Positions 1 to 12,743 of a stretch of DNA of 64,000 bases are shown here, piece after piece (position 1 is the stretch's first letter; every line of letters begins with the position of its first letter). Location: assembly GCF_022201045.2 (NCBI RefSeq), contig NC_068559.1:1798001-1862000 (forward strand), in the 5' to 3' direction. Made by a program: the position numbers and the translations under genes. This DNA comes from Citrus sinensis (lineage: Eukaryota > Streptophyta > Magnoliopsida > Sapindales > Rutaceae). Under the pieces are notes generated by a model. The model worked only from the letters and a program-made list of their open reading frames with translations, was not told where the DNA came from and did not search any database.

Positions 1-131
1 AGGATGCTTCAATATTTGAGAAAAGTATCACATACTTTCTAGAGAAAAAACATGTTCAATTGATTTTTTCTTGAAAATTGTGATTGTAATTTTCTATATA
101 GCAGGCACACTAATTGGCAATTTTGTTTCAG

Positions 132-582
132 ATTTGAGCCGGCTCCTACACAAGTCCTCCTATCTGAAGAAATAACTGGGTCTCTCCGTAAGCTCAAGGT
201 ATGTTTCCTTTTCTTTTCTTGATGTTTTCCATTTAGTCATCAAATTTCTTCTTATTGTTTGTTTTTGAATGAACTGATTGTTTTTTTTTGTTAATCACCA
301 TTAGGGTTGTTGCACCCTTGTAAAGGATCGGTTTAAGAGTCTAGAGAAGAGAGGATTGATTGTCCCAGTCAAGGGCAAAAGGTTAGATGAACTCTCCACA
401 TTGCTTCTGCTTTTCCTTTCTCTTGCAGTGGCTATATTGCTAATTAGGGTGACAGTAGATTACTTGAAACAGAGATTATAATGTTGAATATTGGGAGTTA
501 ATTTTTGCTCAAACACTAACTCAATTTTATTATTATAAAACTGCAATATATGTTTTTCTACAGATGGAATATCTACTGGTGA
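132..582 (+). CDS. NOP53: NOP53 (SMO4/GLTSCR2-type) ribosome biogenesis protein, C-terminal exons only
   Basis: Three exons are visible: 132-198, 305-381 and 564-582, each with AG/GT borders and consistent phase. They read FEPAPTQVLLSEEITGSLRK, then LKGCCTLVKDRFKSLEKRG, then LIVPVKGKR and a short tail ending at TGA 580-582. The LRxLKxxxxLLKDRFKSLxKR block is the conserved C terminus of NOP53, a nucleolar factor for 60S pre-rRNA processing (Arabidopsis SMO4). The rest of the gene lies left of the window. The last exon is short and lacks the lysine-rich tail of animal NOP53. Retention of the last intron would instead give a longer tail from 382. Family call fairly sure; last exon uncertain. Confidence 0.72.
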
Positions 583-976
583 ATTCCTTTCATTTTGCAT
601 ATGATTTATGTATGATTATGCTCACGCCATTGAAATTTATATACTTGAACAGGAAATAGAAAGCTGCTCTCCCTTGCAAAGATTCTCTTACGTGGTTTAG
701 CTTTTGATGTGTGATGTCAAGGTATATCTTACCAGAAGGTTTCGAACTCGAATTGCTTACCAGAAAATGAGAGAGATGCATCTAGGAATGCAGAAGACTT
801 ACCAGTTCTTCATGTTTTAGTCTTCTTTAAATGTATAATTACTTCGGTTTTTGCATTTGTTAACCCAGTTTTGAGTTATTTATGCCATTGGCTTTCTATA
901 ATGTTTCCTTAAGATCTAATGACAAACACGACTCGACGTTTACTTAGGCATACAACAAACAGCATATCGTTCAAGG
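583..976. other. Convergent intergenic stretch between NOP53 and the nodulin-like gene
   Basis: This holds the presumed 3' untranslated regions of NOP53 (+) and of the minus-strand transporter gene that ends at 977. I see no further coding signal. Confidence 0.6.
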
Positions 977-2709
977 TCACTGTGAATGTTTCCTCCGCAT
1001 TCGTAGATACAAAACAAAACTAAGCATTGTACCAATGAAGCTAATGGATCCCCAGACTGTAAAAATAAGCTGATGGCATTTCAGAACCCCCATGCATATT
1101 TTACGATCATGTTCACCTTCACCTTCTCTTTGGTAACTGTGAGCGGCCAAGTATCCGAAAAGAAGGATTCCGATGGGAACGTTTGAACCAACAATCGTTT
1201 GGTGAACAAATGAAACAGGTGAGCCAATGAATTCTGATGTTGAAGCTGCAATGATAACATTTATGGCTCCTGTGCCAGTTCCTATAATACCTGTGCTTAT
1301 GTGAAGACATGCGTTGCTGTTGCCGATGAGCAAGAAGAAGGCTAAAGGCATGGGCATCATTATGAGCATCACTGCTGTTGCTGCCTTGGATTTGATTGAT
1401 TTTTCCCTGAAACAAATAATTTTATGTCAAATTTAAACATATCAAGCTCTAACATGTGTACTGAGATTTATAACGGCTAGTGAATTCATGAGACGGCAAT
1501 ACGTTGCCTACTGGATCATTGCTTGTTTATCAAGACTGACATAATTTTGGTATATATTGAAGTTTACAGCAGGAGATGATCAAACCTTGTGTACCATGAG
1601 AAGATGACAGAAAAGATCTTTCCAAAGAATAAGCTAAATGATGATGTTGCCATTAGAAATGAAGCTTCATGGTAACCTTTCAAGTCGCAGATTATATCCA
1701 AGTTGCTGAGATACACCATTCCCAGAGTAGTCCCACACATACTCAGCAAATAAAACAACCAAAAATCTACAGTCTTCAATAAATTTTTTGTGTCCCCATC
1801 TTCAGTATTGCTCTCTTTTTTCCTTTTATCATCTTTAATAGTGTCCTTGAGTCCCTGGCAAGATCTGTCCCGCTCTGGTATCACCTTCATGCCCCATAAT
1901 ATTTCTAATATAAGCTGGTTTGCAGTGACGAGCAATGCCACTACAAAAGGTAGCATTACCACCAGCACAAGACTCACCACTCTCAATTTCGGTGACAATT
2001 GTGTATAAGGTTCAATAATTGTGGCATAAACTCCTGTTGCAATAGCAATCACCAACATAAATGGAAACATTTTTGCTTCCTCACATTCAGTCACTTCTAC
2101 ACAATTTAGCATAGCCAAAACCAACCCAATCATAGCTGGGGCGACACAGCATAAGAGGAAAAAAATACTAGTATTTGAAGAACCTAATAATTTCTTGCCT
2201 TTTAATCCTTCAACAAAACAAGTGTAAATCTTGCCACTAAATCCACTATAGCTTGATGCTAGTGCCATAATATTTTCATGACTATGCTTGAAGTTTCTAA
2301 TGGCGACTAACTCACAATAAGTGTTGATCCAACAAATGCTATTGCCTGCGATAAAATTTAACAATAAGATTTGCTGATATGAGAGATTGAAAGCAAATTC
2401 ATCATGATATATTATGCACAAGAATTGTACACCATATCCAATTGATCCAAATATCAAACCAATTATCAAAATCATCCATGCAGGAAGGTGCTCTGATGCA
2501 AAACTTGAAATGCATTCCAAGAGCCTTCCACTTTCAGAAGCCACAATCAAATTGTTGAGTTGCACTCTAGAGATACCATAGTATTTATGTATTAGCTTGA
2601 AGCATGCTGCATAAATAAAGCGGGTGCCATTCATGGCTTGTAACAAAGCAATGCCACCCAAAATTAGCCATGGCAACATATATTGCCTATAGCCAAATGG
2701 GCTGTCCAT
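977..2709 (-). CDS. Nodulin-like / NFD4-type major facilitator superfamily membrane protein
   Basis: Two exons: 2709-1586 and 1406-977 (minus). The donor is ACAAG|GTTTG, the acceptor TTTCAG|GG, and the phase is consistent, giving 517 residues. The N terminus has the nodulin-like domain opening (WLILGGIALLQAMNGTRF) followed by about six hydrophobic helices. A charged central loop (around residues 275-310, RDRSCQGLKDTIKDDKRKK) precedes the second half, which begins KTVDFWLFYLLSMCGTTLGM, the start of the second MFS bundle in this family. About twelve membrane spans are expected. Family members are typically 550-600 residues, so this one is slightly short but complete. The substrate is unknown; some relatives are linked to vacuolar or plastid transport. 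The ATG at 2709 is the first in frame. Confidence 0.88.
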
Positions 2710-5700
2710 GTTTGTTTAATTATTGCATGTTAATTAACATAGGCGTTAGCTTTATAGTGAGTTGCAGAAAGGCTGAATTTTTTTGCATGAAAATGCTTAT
2801 TTATTTATTTATTTTGTCCTCCGATGTTAAATTGGTTATAAGTAGCTATCAATGGATCCTCACTTACCAGACGATAAAACTTATATATATATATATATAT
2901 ATATTGGGTTCGTTGGTTGTGGCATTGTTGCTTGGAGAACTGCAATTGTAATTCCTGATTCAGAAAGGTTTAGAAGCTCCCTTGCAGCCAAGTATTAGTT
3001 ACAGTTAGATTTGCCAAAAATTCATTAGATATGACGGCGAGAGTTACTGATTCAGAATGGAACTTTTGGTACGGTTTATTAAATTTTTCGGTCTGAGTTA
3101 AATAATGTTGACTAGGATAAATCAATTGCTTAGTTATGATGAAGAAAACAAGTTATGTAATTATGTACATATAGAAAGCTGAGATTAACAGCTTTATCCC
3201 AAGTGATATGGTATACATTAGAGATAGGCAATGGTTGAAGATGGTTTGTGATTTAACAATCCCACTTTCATTCCAATTACATAAATGTGGACGAATCTTG
3301 CCCCTTTTTTTATATTTGGGACCAAGATTAATACTAATTCTGAACCATTCAATATCCTAACCCCTCCCCTCCCAATTATCTCAAATGTTATCACTAAATC
3401 AGGGGCGAAGTGTGCAGGGGACTAATCCGAGCTAAGTTTTCTTTTTTTTTTTTTCAAAAAAGAAAAGTGAATTACAAAATTACCATTACTGAAATTCATT
3501 TTAAAAATAAAAATAAAATAAAAAATTTGAGTCATCACAACTTATCAATCCAATTTTCCCAATTTGCAAAACTGAAATACAAATTTACTTCTTGTTTCAT
3601 GGATTATTTCGTTTAGTATTACGTACTCCTTCGTGTTTCAACAACAACAACACGGAGAGCATTTTCTATAATGAAATTGATTAAGACAACAAATTGAAAT
3701 AAGATAGAGAATAAATTTCTTTCCAATTGTATGATTGTCTATATTAAAAGAGAAAGCAGACAATTTCGACTCAAATTTGATAATTTATGAGTTTTCTCTT
3801 TTGAAGAATCGCAAGACACAATTTCAATAATGTTTCTTTCTATTATTATTATTATTATTATTTATGTATCGTATTTCCATAATTTGGTCTGTATAGAACA
3901 AACATTTTGAAAAGTAAATTAAATTTAAAAAAAATCCGGTCCACCCCAAAAGATATTCCCAGTTTCGCCACTGCACTAAATTTACATTTTTATTTCCATT
4001 AATGTATTTAATAAGATTTAATTTATAATTTTCATAGATTAAAATATTTATGTTTCCATTAACAACTCAATTAACATCAAAAGAAACATCTCCAATACAT
4101 TTGAAAAAACAAAGATTATTATACATTGATAATTACATAATATACAATTAATAATGTTAAAATATAGTCAGCTAAAATAATTGGGAGAATTGGGATCCTG
4201 TGGAATCTCAAGACAAATCCCAATCCGACCTCCAATTAACAATTGAGATCAATTTCAATCCAAAATCCCAATTACTTTTAAAATTGATCCTAAAAATATA
4301 AATCAATTCTGTCTTGATCAATATGGATCCCCAAACCCAATTAGAATTTGAGATTTTTTTGCCATCCCTAATATATATTCATATGATATTCATAAAACAA
4401 CACTAAGCAATAAGCACTGGCTGGGTGTGAAACAACAACATAAAAAAAAATATTTGAGTTATATAAAAGTAAGAAACAAGAAAATGGGATTTTTTTCTTA
4501 TTTTATATTATAATTATTATAGTAAAAAAAATTATTGGTACTATTCTTAATGATATGTGCTAAGATAATGAGTATATCCCAAATATTAGGTTGGAAGAGT
4601 GAGATGTCTATTCCATTGAGAAAAAAAAAAAATTACGTTACGTACGACTGATACAGTGAAATATGATATTTATTAAAAAAGTTGTATGTGAATGCTAATG
4701 ACATAAACAATTAATAGAGTTAAATATGTGGAGACTAATTTGATAATTATCACAAATTTTATATATTTAACTCAAGATTAATTCCCAACCAATGTTAAAT
4801 ATGCAAAAGAGACCATGATGAAAAAATAATAATAATTGCACTGTTTTAATGTTTTTTGTTTTTTTAATATTTATCTTACCTTGTATAAATTTCTCACGTG
4901 GATTCAACACACGTTCATTTTATGTGTGAATTATATAATTCAATTTCTTAAGGATTCAACCACATAGACCCAAAATCGCACCTAATCTGATATTATATTT
5001 TGAATTGCCATCTAATAGTGGTAAAGACCTAAACAATAATATTGTATTTAAACTGTTAAAAAAAACTTAATTTACAACCACCCAAAGTAGTTACTCAATA
5101 AATAAATAAAAAAAAAAAGTAAAACTAACGGGAGACTCTAAATAACTACTTTTGAATTTTGCTGTAAGTTATGTCTACATAATTGAAAAAGTCTAGTGCT
5201 AACATGGGTAAATTACATACATATATTGTCAAATTATACACAATCTCTTGCCAGGAATCGGTTAGCCAGCATTTTCGTTTGCCATCTTCCAAGATTTTGT
5301 GTTATTTGGTGTCTTATTATGGCCTCATATACAAGGAAAAAAACCAACGACTTTTGTTCAAAAATTGGAGAAAAGTTCCTTTCGAAATTCTAATAAAACA
5401 CTCCGAAAAAACTTTCAAGTCCCAACCAAATTAAATAGAAAATTGAAACATCGAATCAAAAACGCAACAATCTCTGCCTTTCAAATACTATCCAAAAGTC
5501 AACAAAGAGACGCAGACGCCTATACTGAAATGGGCTCTGGTGGATATATTTTGCTTGTTAAGAACAAAGGATAAGCTTTGCATTTGTGTCTTTTGCATTT
5601 GCAGACATGTATGTCTGTATTCTGCTCAAATATTATTTTAATTTCGTGATGTCTCTTGTGATTGAATTTACGTTGTGTTCGGTCGCTAAAACCGACCCCG

Positions 5701-5948
5701 TGACCAAATTGTTGAGGCTTTTTGTTGTCACAATCACTGGCTAAAAACATTTTGGTACATGTTCAATAGATGCCACTATATATATTGCATCTCATTCCTA
5801 GCTAATTGGCTCTTATCACATTAATAATTAAGAGAAATGTTTACTATATATCAAACTATAAGTACACTTCGATCATGGTCAAAATGTAAGTGGGTTTGAA
5901 ATGGTTTCAAGTTTGGAAGAGAAGGGTTTGATCAAAAGGGTATTTTTC
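2710..5948. other. AT-rich intergenic region upstream of the nodulin-like gene
   Basis: No credible gene. It contains a (TA)n tract at about 2882-2905, a poly-T/poly-A pair near 3438-3466, a (TTA)n tract at 3841-3863 and many A/T homopolymer runs. Short reading frames such as 3410-3616 and 5183-5574 have no family resemblance and sit in low-complexity sequence. Confidence 0.6.
2882..2905. repeat. (TA)n microsatellite
   Basis: About twelve uninterrupted TA units, 170 bp upstream of the nodulin-like start codon. Confidence 0.9.
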
Positions 5949-6171
5949 TTTTTTCAAATTTTAAGAGAATTTTTCACTTTCCTCCCAAATATTTTAAGTT
6001 GTTATCACTTACAACTTACCCGTCTACAGTTTTCCTAAAATTGTCATTTTCTTCGGGCCTTATAGTTTAATTTAACGCCAAAGGGGTGGGATATTCACAA
6101 TAATTGTAAGCGGGTGGTAAGTGATGAAAGTTAAATAAAATTTTGGGCGAAAGTGGGAATGTCCTTTTTTA
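5949..6171. mobile_element. Degenerate MITE-like inverted repeat
   Basis: The left part (TTTTTCACTTTCCTCCC, then GTTATCACTTAC) matches the reverse complement of the right part (TTCCCACTTTCGCCC, then TTTCATCACTTAC) over about 60 bp with several mismatches. This suggests an old foldback element of about 220 bp. I could not identify a clean target duplication. Confidence 0.35.
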
Positions 6172-6331
6172 GAAGTTACATTACAAATCCAATGATCTTA
6201 TAAATAATGGAATAATTTAGAAAAAAATTTCTAATGAATTTTAATACTGAATGGTTGGCAGCGCACTCCGCCAACTTGTTGGGAGAAATCACTGGTGAGT
6301 CTTTCCATTTTGTAAGTGAAGGCAAAGCACT

Positions 6332-6355
6332 ATATATATATATATATATATATAA
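6332..6355. repeat. (TA)n microsatellite
   Basis: Twelve TA units in non-coding DNA. Confidence 0.9.
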
Positions 6356-7181
6356 CTTTGAGCTACATTATAACAATTATATTCAAACAAAGTGTCAATA
6401 GATTTATGATTATGAGTATTGTAACTTGATGTAGATTAAGAAATTGCGCAAATTCTAATGAGATTGAAATTTATAATATTTAAAAATATTTTAATTATTA
6501 TGTATTCTATTTTAATTTGATTTCCTATTTAGAGTTTCATTGTTTAGGCATAGTTTATTTGAGTTGTATTCCTAATTTAGGTATGAATCTTATTAAAATA
6601 AGTTTTCTAGACAAATTAAGGTAAGTCATAGTTGTATAAACAATTATTTTTTATGAAGCAAGCCTTATTTATTTATTATTGATTATTTTTTTAAAGAAAT
6701 TCTTAGTTTAAGTTCTATTCTTGTTATTTCTTGATATTTTGTGAAATCAACGAATTTTAACACCCTACATTTGTGGGTATTCTTAAAATCAACATGAATT
6801 TAGTTTATTTTCCAATATTTCAAGAATCAACAGAATATTAGAATATTAAACTTCCGCTGTATCATAACTCTAGTTGCAATATTAAGAATTAAATTAATCA
6901 TCAATAAAGAAAAGACAAAGTGGCATAGCTGTCTATGATTCATCAAGAGTGTAAAAGCTTCTTCGTATGCTTAATAGCCTATGTAGCTTTAAAACACAAC
7001 CTAGGAGTCCCGCGACCAATTAATGAAAGCGACCCTTTTATTCGATATAATTAATAAAAGAGTGTTTGCTTCAAATGAAAGTGACTTCTTTGGATTTTTA
7101 CTTCAAATTTTTAAAACACCACATATATAATTAATTTGATTACTACTAATAATAATATCATATTCATACATATATCTTATT

Positions 7182-7224
<43 letters not shown>

Positions 7225-10200
7225 ATTCATGTTCTCTCTGTTGTTTATACTTTATGTTATCCTTGTAGATTCTTTTATATATATTGCCAACAAGAATTAA
7301 TTCTCTTTCTCTCTGCTTCTGCATGCAACAACAACAACAACAACAACAAAAGCCCCTATCACTCAACTTTATAGATTTATAAACTTTGTTTTCCATTGTC
7401 ACGTTTGCATGTGAATGTACTTTCCCGGAGTGCCCAAGTCACGTGAGTTTATAAACCTAGCCAGCCACAAGAATCCTATAAAATTAATTATAATATTATA
7501 TCTCTCTACAATAAGATAATTTATATTATGCAAAAATAAAAAATTAGTCTATAGCATAGACAAACTATAAACTTAATTAGTCTTGTAAGTGTTTAATTTA
7601 AAAGAAGTCGATAAATTTGAAAATTTCTGTTTCGAGCGATGTAGAATTGTACTTGATCACTTGTCTTATAGTAAAAATTTTCAAAAATCAAAAGTGATAA
7701 GGAATGTCACGAGCATCATTTCTGATTTCAGAAATACTTTTTGGTTGCATGATTGGGCACTAAAAATACAAGTTTCTAATTATTTGATGCTATTTTGTTT
7801 TGTATTTTGTTTTATTTCGTCACATGCATGATATTTATGATATGCAAATAGAATAACAATGAATGAGTAGATACAATGAGTCAAAGACGAGTACAGCGTA
7901 GCAAATAGTATGCCATATTAATAACTTGCTAAATAATAGAGTATGAACTTTTAATTATTTGATTAATAAATGTTGCTTCCATGAATAAATATGCTTTTAC
8001 AAGGTTTTAATTACTCTATCGATCGTCTTTCGGCTTACAGAAGGTGCTTGAGTTTTGTACTACCAACATTTCTTATAATACTGTAATTAAACATGTGAAT
8101 AAGAACATTATCAAATCCTAAAAGAATCTTCTCATTCTCCAACTTTCTTGCAACCAACTATTCCTCAAGAACATCAATTAATTGTTTGATTATGTGGTAA
8201 GGTGTGGCTATATGAACCTACATACATACTTTCTATACTTAGTTTCTCACTAGACCAATTATCAAAATTTATTTGAAAATTTAACAATTATGATGGATTT
8301 AACAATTAGGGTTTCTGCAATAGGTGAGATAGATAGGTGTATGAGTATGTTTTATTTTACGTATTCAAATAATCTTGTCTTGGATTGTAATTTTCACTTC
8401 ATGGAATTTGTTATGTAAATTTCTTTTGTTAAAAGTTTTGGGAAGAGAATGATTTTCAATATCAAATATATCTACACTTCACCCTATTTATTAACACCTA
8501 ACCAAATTAATTAAAATTAGTTCAAGCTTCTTCTTACCAATATCAATTCTATGTAATCAAAGAATATATGCACTATATAATAATATGAATAATACGAGTT
8601 TTTGATTGGTACTTGGTAGTTAATTAAAAAAAATAAAAATTGTGACTTACCTTAGAAAACCAAATGTATGTGGATATATTTACACGTCCTCTATGTCCAA
8701 GCATTTTAAAAATTATATTTACGTACAACACTATTTAACTATAATTTAATTAATACTATGTATAGTATAGATAGACGCGTTGTCTTGCTAAAAATTAATT
8801 AACATTGTATTATAGCGCGATAGTATACGGTTTATCTTCAAATCTGTAATTTTTTAAACGTCTAGATTTTTTAATTCCATCTGGACAATTTCTATCACTG
8901 GAACTACATAAAAGCTTGTTACGTTCAACAATAAAATGAATTCCAGCAAGTGATTTAATTATTAACTCAAATTCTTTCTGCTAAAGAACTGGAATGTCTC
9001 CATGATTGGTTTGTGAAAAAGGAAGATTTATATGTTGGTAGCTGGTTGATTAATATGGGGACTGTATCGATATAGCTAGCTAGCCAATGTGAGGAAATAC
9101 GAAATGGCCGGCCTCCAAAAGTGTGAAGACAAACAATTGCTTATCTGTTTAATTTGTATTTTTCTCACCTTTTTCGTTGTATCATCATATCGATAAGCAT
9201 CCAATCACGCTCTTTCGACAAAAAATGTTCAACTTCAGTAGTGTTATTTGTCAAATTTTGAATTATGTGGTTCGACGTTTTATCGCAACTTGTATACATA
9301 ATGCCAGAGATAAAACTGCAAAAACTCAGTAAGCCTTGTATACACATAACCCTGAACAAGAAATCAAAGCAATTTTAATTAGAATTTGTCAACTTGTATA
9401 CATCCTGCAAAAATCTTATACGTGATTTGTAGTTTGTCCATTAATATAGTTAGACATTTTAGGTTTAAGTTCGTATGTATTTTAAAATATGCAGACATCT
9501 GCATTGGAGAATGATTCTTATTTTTATATATTTAAGGGCAGCACGCTTGTACTAGCTTATAAGAAACCCAACAAACCTGAGATCGAGGTGCACAATTTTC
9601 CACAGGAAATTGTAGTATAGAAAGAAAAAGAAATCAAGAAAGATTAAGCAAGTAGGTAGGTTGAAGCTTAAAGCCTTAAACCCAAGGAAGAGGATGAATT
9701 TATGGGAAAGCCGGAAAGGCAAGAGACAAGGGGCTGGAGCAGAGTTAGCGTATGGAGAGTATTGTTTTGTTGTAATGATTAATGTTCACACGTGAATAAG
9801 TGGGTACATAATTTGTCATTGTGTAATGGAGACAATGCTGGAAGCAAGGAGCCAACTCAAAACTTACATTTCACCCTCTGATCATCTTTTTACATTTTTG
9901 TTCATAACATATCTCGTGACAACTTCTTCAGAGATCCATACTAGCTCCCAAAACTCTCTCTGCATGCATCAGTTTTAATTTTCGAATTATACCGATTCAT
10001 TGATTTGGTTCATTAATTTGGTGTTATCATTTCTTCCTAGCTATTTATATATATAGATGCTACATATCTCATCAATTTCAATGCATATGTGAAGTTCTTG
10101 ATGTACAGCGATTGAGAGAGACAAGTGGTTTACTCATAGCCAATTGTTGGATATGCATGTGAACTCATTTGAGTTCTTGGACCAATGACATACAATCCGT

Positions 10201-12149
10201 AGATCCTCTTTAACCAGCTTGTATTTGCAGCATGAAATCGAAAGCAATGCATTGTTGGCCCATGCAATGCAATTGCAAGTACAAAATGTTTCTCGTCAGA
10301 TTTTTTCTTTTTAAAACAAAATAAATGGAATTTCATATTTAAACCATGAAACATGATAAGAACCGTGATACCTATAGAATTTCACGAATTAATTAATGTC
10401 CATGGTTATTGTCCTATATGAATCACAGCTAGTTCTAGAGTATTGCATCTACAGCAAAAAGTTTTATGAGGACTCCTTACGTTCAGCAACTTGAGCTTAA
10501 AAAAATATAAAATAACTCAAAGCACAATTAATTTTTACTATATCTTGAATTAAATCAAGAAGATACTAAAAATTTTAAAAAAGAAAATAGTCAAGAAATA
10601 TCTTTTTTTACTTCATTTAGACTATTATTTCAGGATCTTTTTAAACTTTAAAAGTAAGCTATTAAATATAATAATTTTCTTTTAAAGAAGCACAATAAAC
10701 TTTTTTTTCATGTTAATTAAGTTTTTTTTAAGAAAACTGTAAAGATAAAAAAATTAACTTTTTTCTTGGAAAACTAATAACAAATGAATTAACAGTTAGA
10801 TAATAACTTTAAAATTTGTAGGAAAAAAATATTAATTGCAAGATAGTTATTAATTAGAGAAATGCCCAAAAAAATTGATTTTCCTATAATATGAAACTTA
10901 AAAAATTCATTAATTCAAGTATTATTACAGAAATATAAAAATATAAAATTACTTAAAATATAGGGTCTTAAATGACTGTTTCGTTCACATATACTTAAAG
11001 CCGTCTTGTATAAATTAATGTCATAGTTTATAATTATATTGATTTCAACCATATATATATATATTTGAATTTGACTGAGAAGGTTTTCAATTGATTATAA
11101 TCATGATCTGCGGAATTACTAGCATACCATCACTATTCAGATAGTATGCTTTTTACTTTCAAGAAAGTGGATTCAATTCACTTTTCAAGTAACTGAGAAT
11201 ATTAGTTGAGTTTGAGCCGGATTATAGTTGAATTTAATGCGGCCAGAAAAAGAAAAATCTAAAACATGATACAAACAAAATTACTTGTTGAATTCACTAA
11301 TTTCAATTTCCAAGGAAAAATTTATATCAGTTTTCAAATTATCATTAGATGAAGGGTGATTAGTGATGAGAGAGTAATGTAGAAATTAAGGCACGTGTGG
11401 AGAGAGGTTGAGAGAGAAGGACAAAAGGTGACGGCTGGTGAGAGTGGAGGAGTCTGAGCCTCTAAAAAAGCCCCCGTGAGAATTGTTTGGAGGCATTCAA
11501 AAATCACAAATCACAAACTAAAAATCTATTTGGTTGCTTCTTCACTTCTTTCGATGTCCAGGCAATTTTTCACTCTCCCCCTCCATCACGAGCTCATGAT
11601 TCTCCCCAATTCCCTTTCCCCTCGTTAACTATTCATACATTCTCATGTTCATTTTCCCAAATTGCCCACTTGGCCTTTTTTTTTTTTTAAATAATTGTTT
11701 CTTCTCCAACAAGATGACAATTTGACGACCAATTTTGTAAAAGATTAAAAGGCTTAAAAAGCGTCCTAATTTTCTTGGTCTTATGTATCTTTTACGCACA
11801 CACACACACGATGATTTTGATTGATTTGATATTTCGCTTAAAAGATCAAGAAATATTGTTTGACAAAAAGTAAAAACATTGTTTATTATGGGACATAATA
11901 TGAGGTTAAGCAAAGAAAGATATGAGGAGAAAAAAGCAATTGCATTTCTGTACCTAAAATTGGACGGCAGAATTTATTTACCTTTTTTTGTCAATATATT
12001 AATGTAAACAAATATTTTATGCCTAACTAAGACAAATACCATTAATAAAAAAGATGCATGAAGAATATTTTTAAAAATGTTCAGCTTAAAATATATTTGA
12101 GCAACGTTATTATTGTTGTTTTATTCTAAATGACAAGGACTATTTGGAG
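6356..12149. other. Long AT-rich intergenic region
   Basis: Nearly 6 kb without a recognisable protein, RNA gene or intact transposon. Isolated features: the TA and CAA microsatellites near 7.2-7.35 kb, a G-box core (CACGTG) at 7440-7445 and another at 11393-11398, a (CA)n run near 11800, and a purine-rich, less AT-rich patch at 9590-9760. Reading frames here are short and unrelated to known families. Confidence 0.55.
7184..7220. repeat. (TA)n microsatellite
   Basis: A 37-bp uninterrupted TA tract, the longest dinucleotide run in the window, followed at 7326-7350 by a (CAA)n tract. It gives rise to a spurious minus-strand frame rich in Tyr-Ile. Confidence 0.92.
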
Positions 12150-12441
12150 AAATGACCCAGAAAATTTTTTATTTGACAAAATTAATCATTTTATCCCTCG
12201 TATTTAATAAATCACTGAAAGTACTCATTTTAACAATGTAATGTTAATGAATTGTTTGATATACTCTATGAAAGAACAATTTAGTCATTCTGTAATATAC
12301 AAATCTAATTAAAAAATAATAGTCTTTGATACTAAATTTTGAAGAAAAAAAATTACAGTTAGTATTTTAAACATTAAGAGAGTTCTGGTGAGTTTTAAAC
12401 ACGAGAGGAAAAATGGATAATTTTGCGCCAAACAAGAGGGA
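12150..12441. mobile_element. Degenerate MITE-like inverted repeat upstream of the bHLH gene
   Basis: The left arm (AAAATTAATCATTTTATCCC, then TCGTATTTAATAAATCACTG) resembles the reverse complement of the right arm (AAAATTATCCATTTTTCCTC, then TCGTGTTTAAAACTCACC). The ends lie about 290 bp apart. It sits about 210 bp upstream of the putative TATA box of the bHLH gene. No clean target duplication seen. Confidence 0.35.
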
Positions 12442-12651
12442 GGATGTTAGTAATTTTCTCGTGCTGTTATCATTAATTACTGTTTACTGCCACCAAATTC
12501 CATGCAATTTCATAAAGAAATAAACCTGAAGGGCAATCTTGTAAGTTTAGATATGAACAATGTATATTATTTATTCGTTGTGGAGAAACTGAGGCAGTCA
12601 TGTGCGAAGCAAACAGGAGGATCATATAGATTTGAGAGCTCATATCCCCTC

Positions 12652-12658
12652 TATAAAC
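12652..12658 (+). promoter_or_regulatory. Putative TATA box of the bHLH gene
   Basis: TATAAAC follows CCCTC and lies 92 bp before the ATG at 12744, a plausible spacing for a short 5' untranslated region. Confidence 0.5.
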
Positions 12659-12743
12659 AACAGCCTCATCAGAGCTTGCTGTGTTGATAGAGGTAGAGAG
12701 AAAGCTGAGCAAATTACGTACACATACACATAAACTAACCACC

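Noticed and set aside
7103..7402. 99-codon minus-strand frame rich in Cys and Tyr-Ile
   Set aside because: Translation of the CAA and TA microsatellites.
10130..10354. 74-codon minus-strand frame as a small gene
   Set aside because: No family match, no splice partners and no promoter-like context; isolated in AT-rich DNA.
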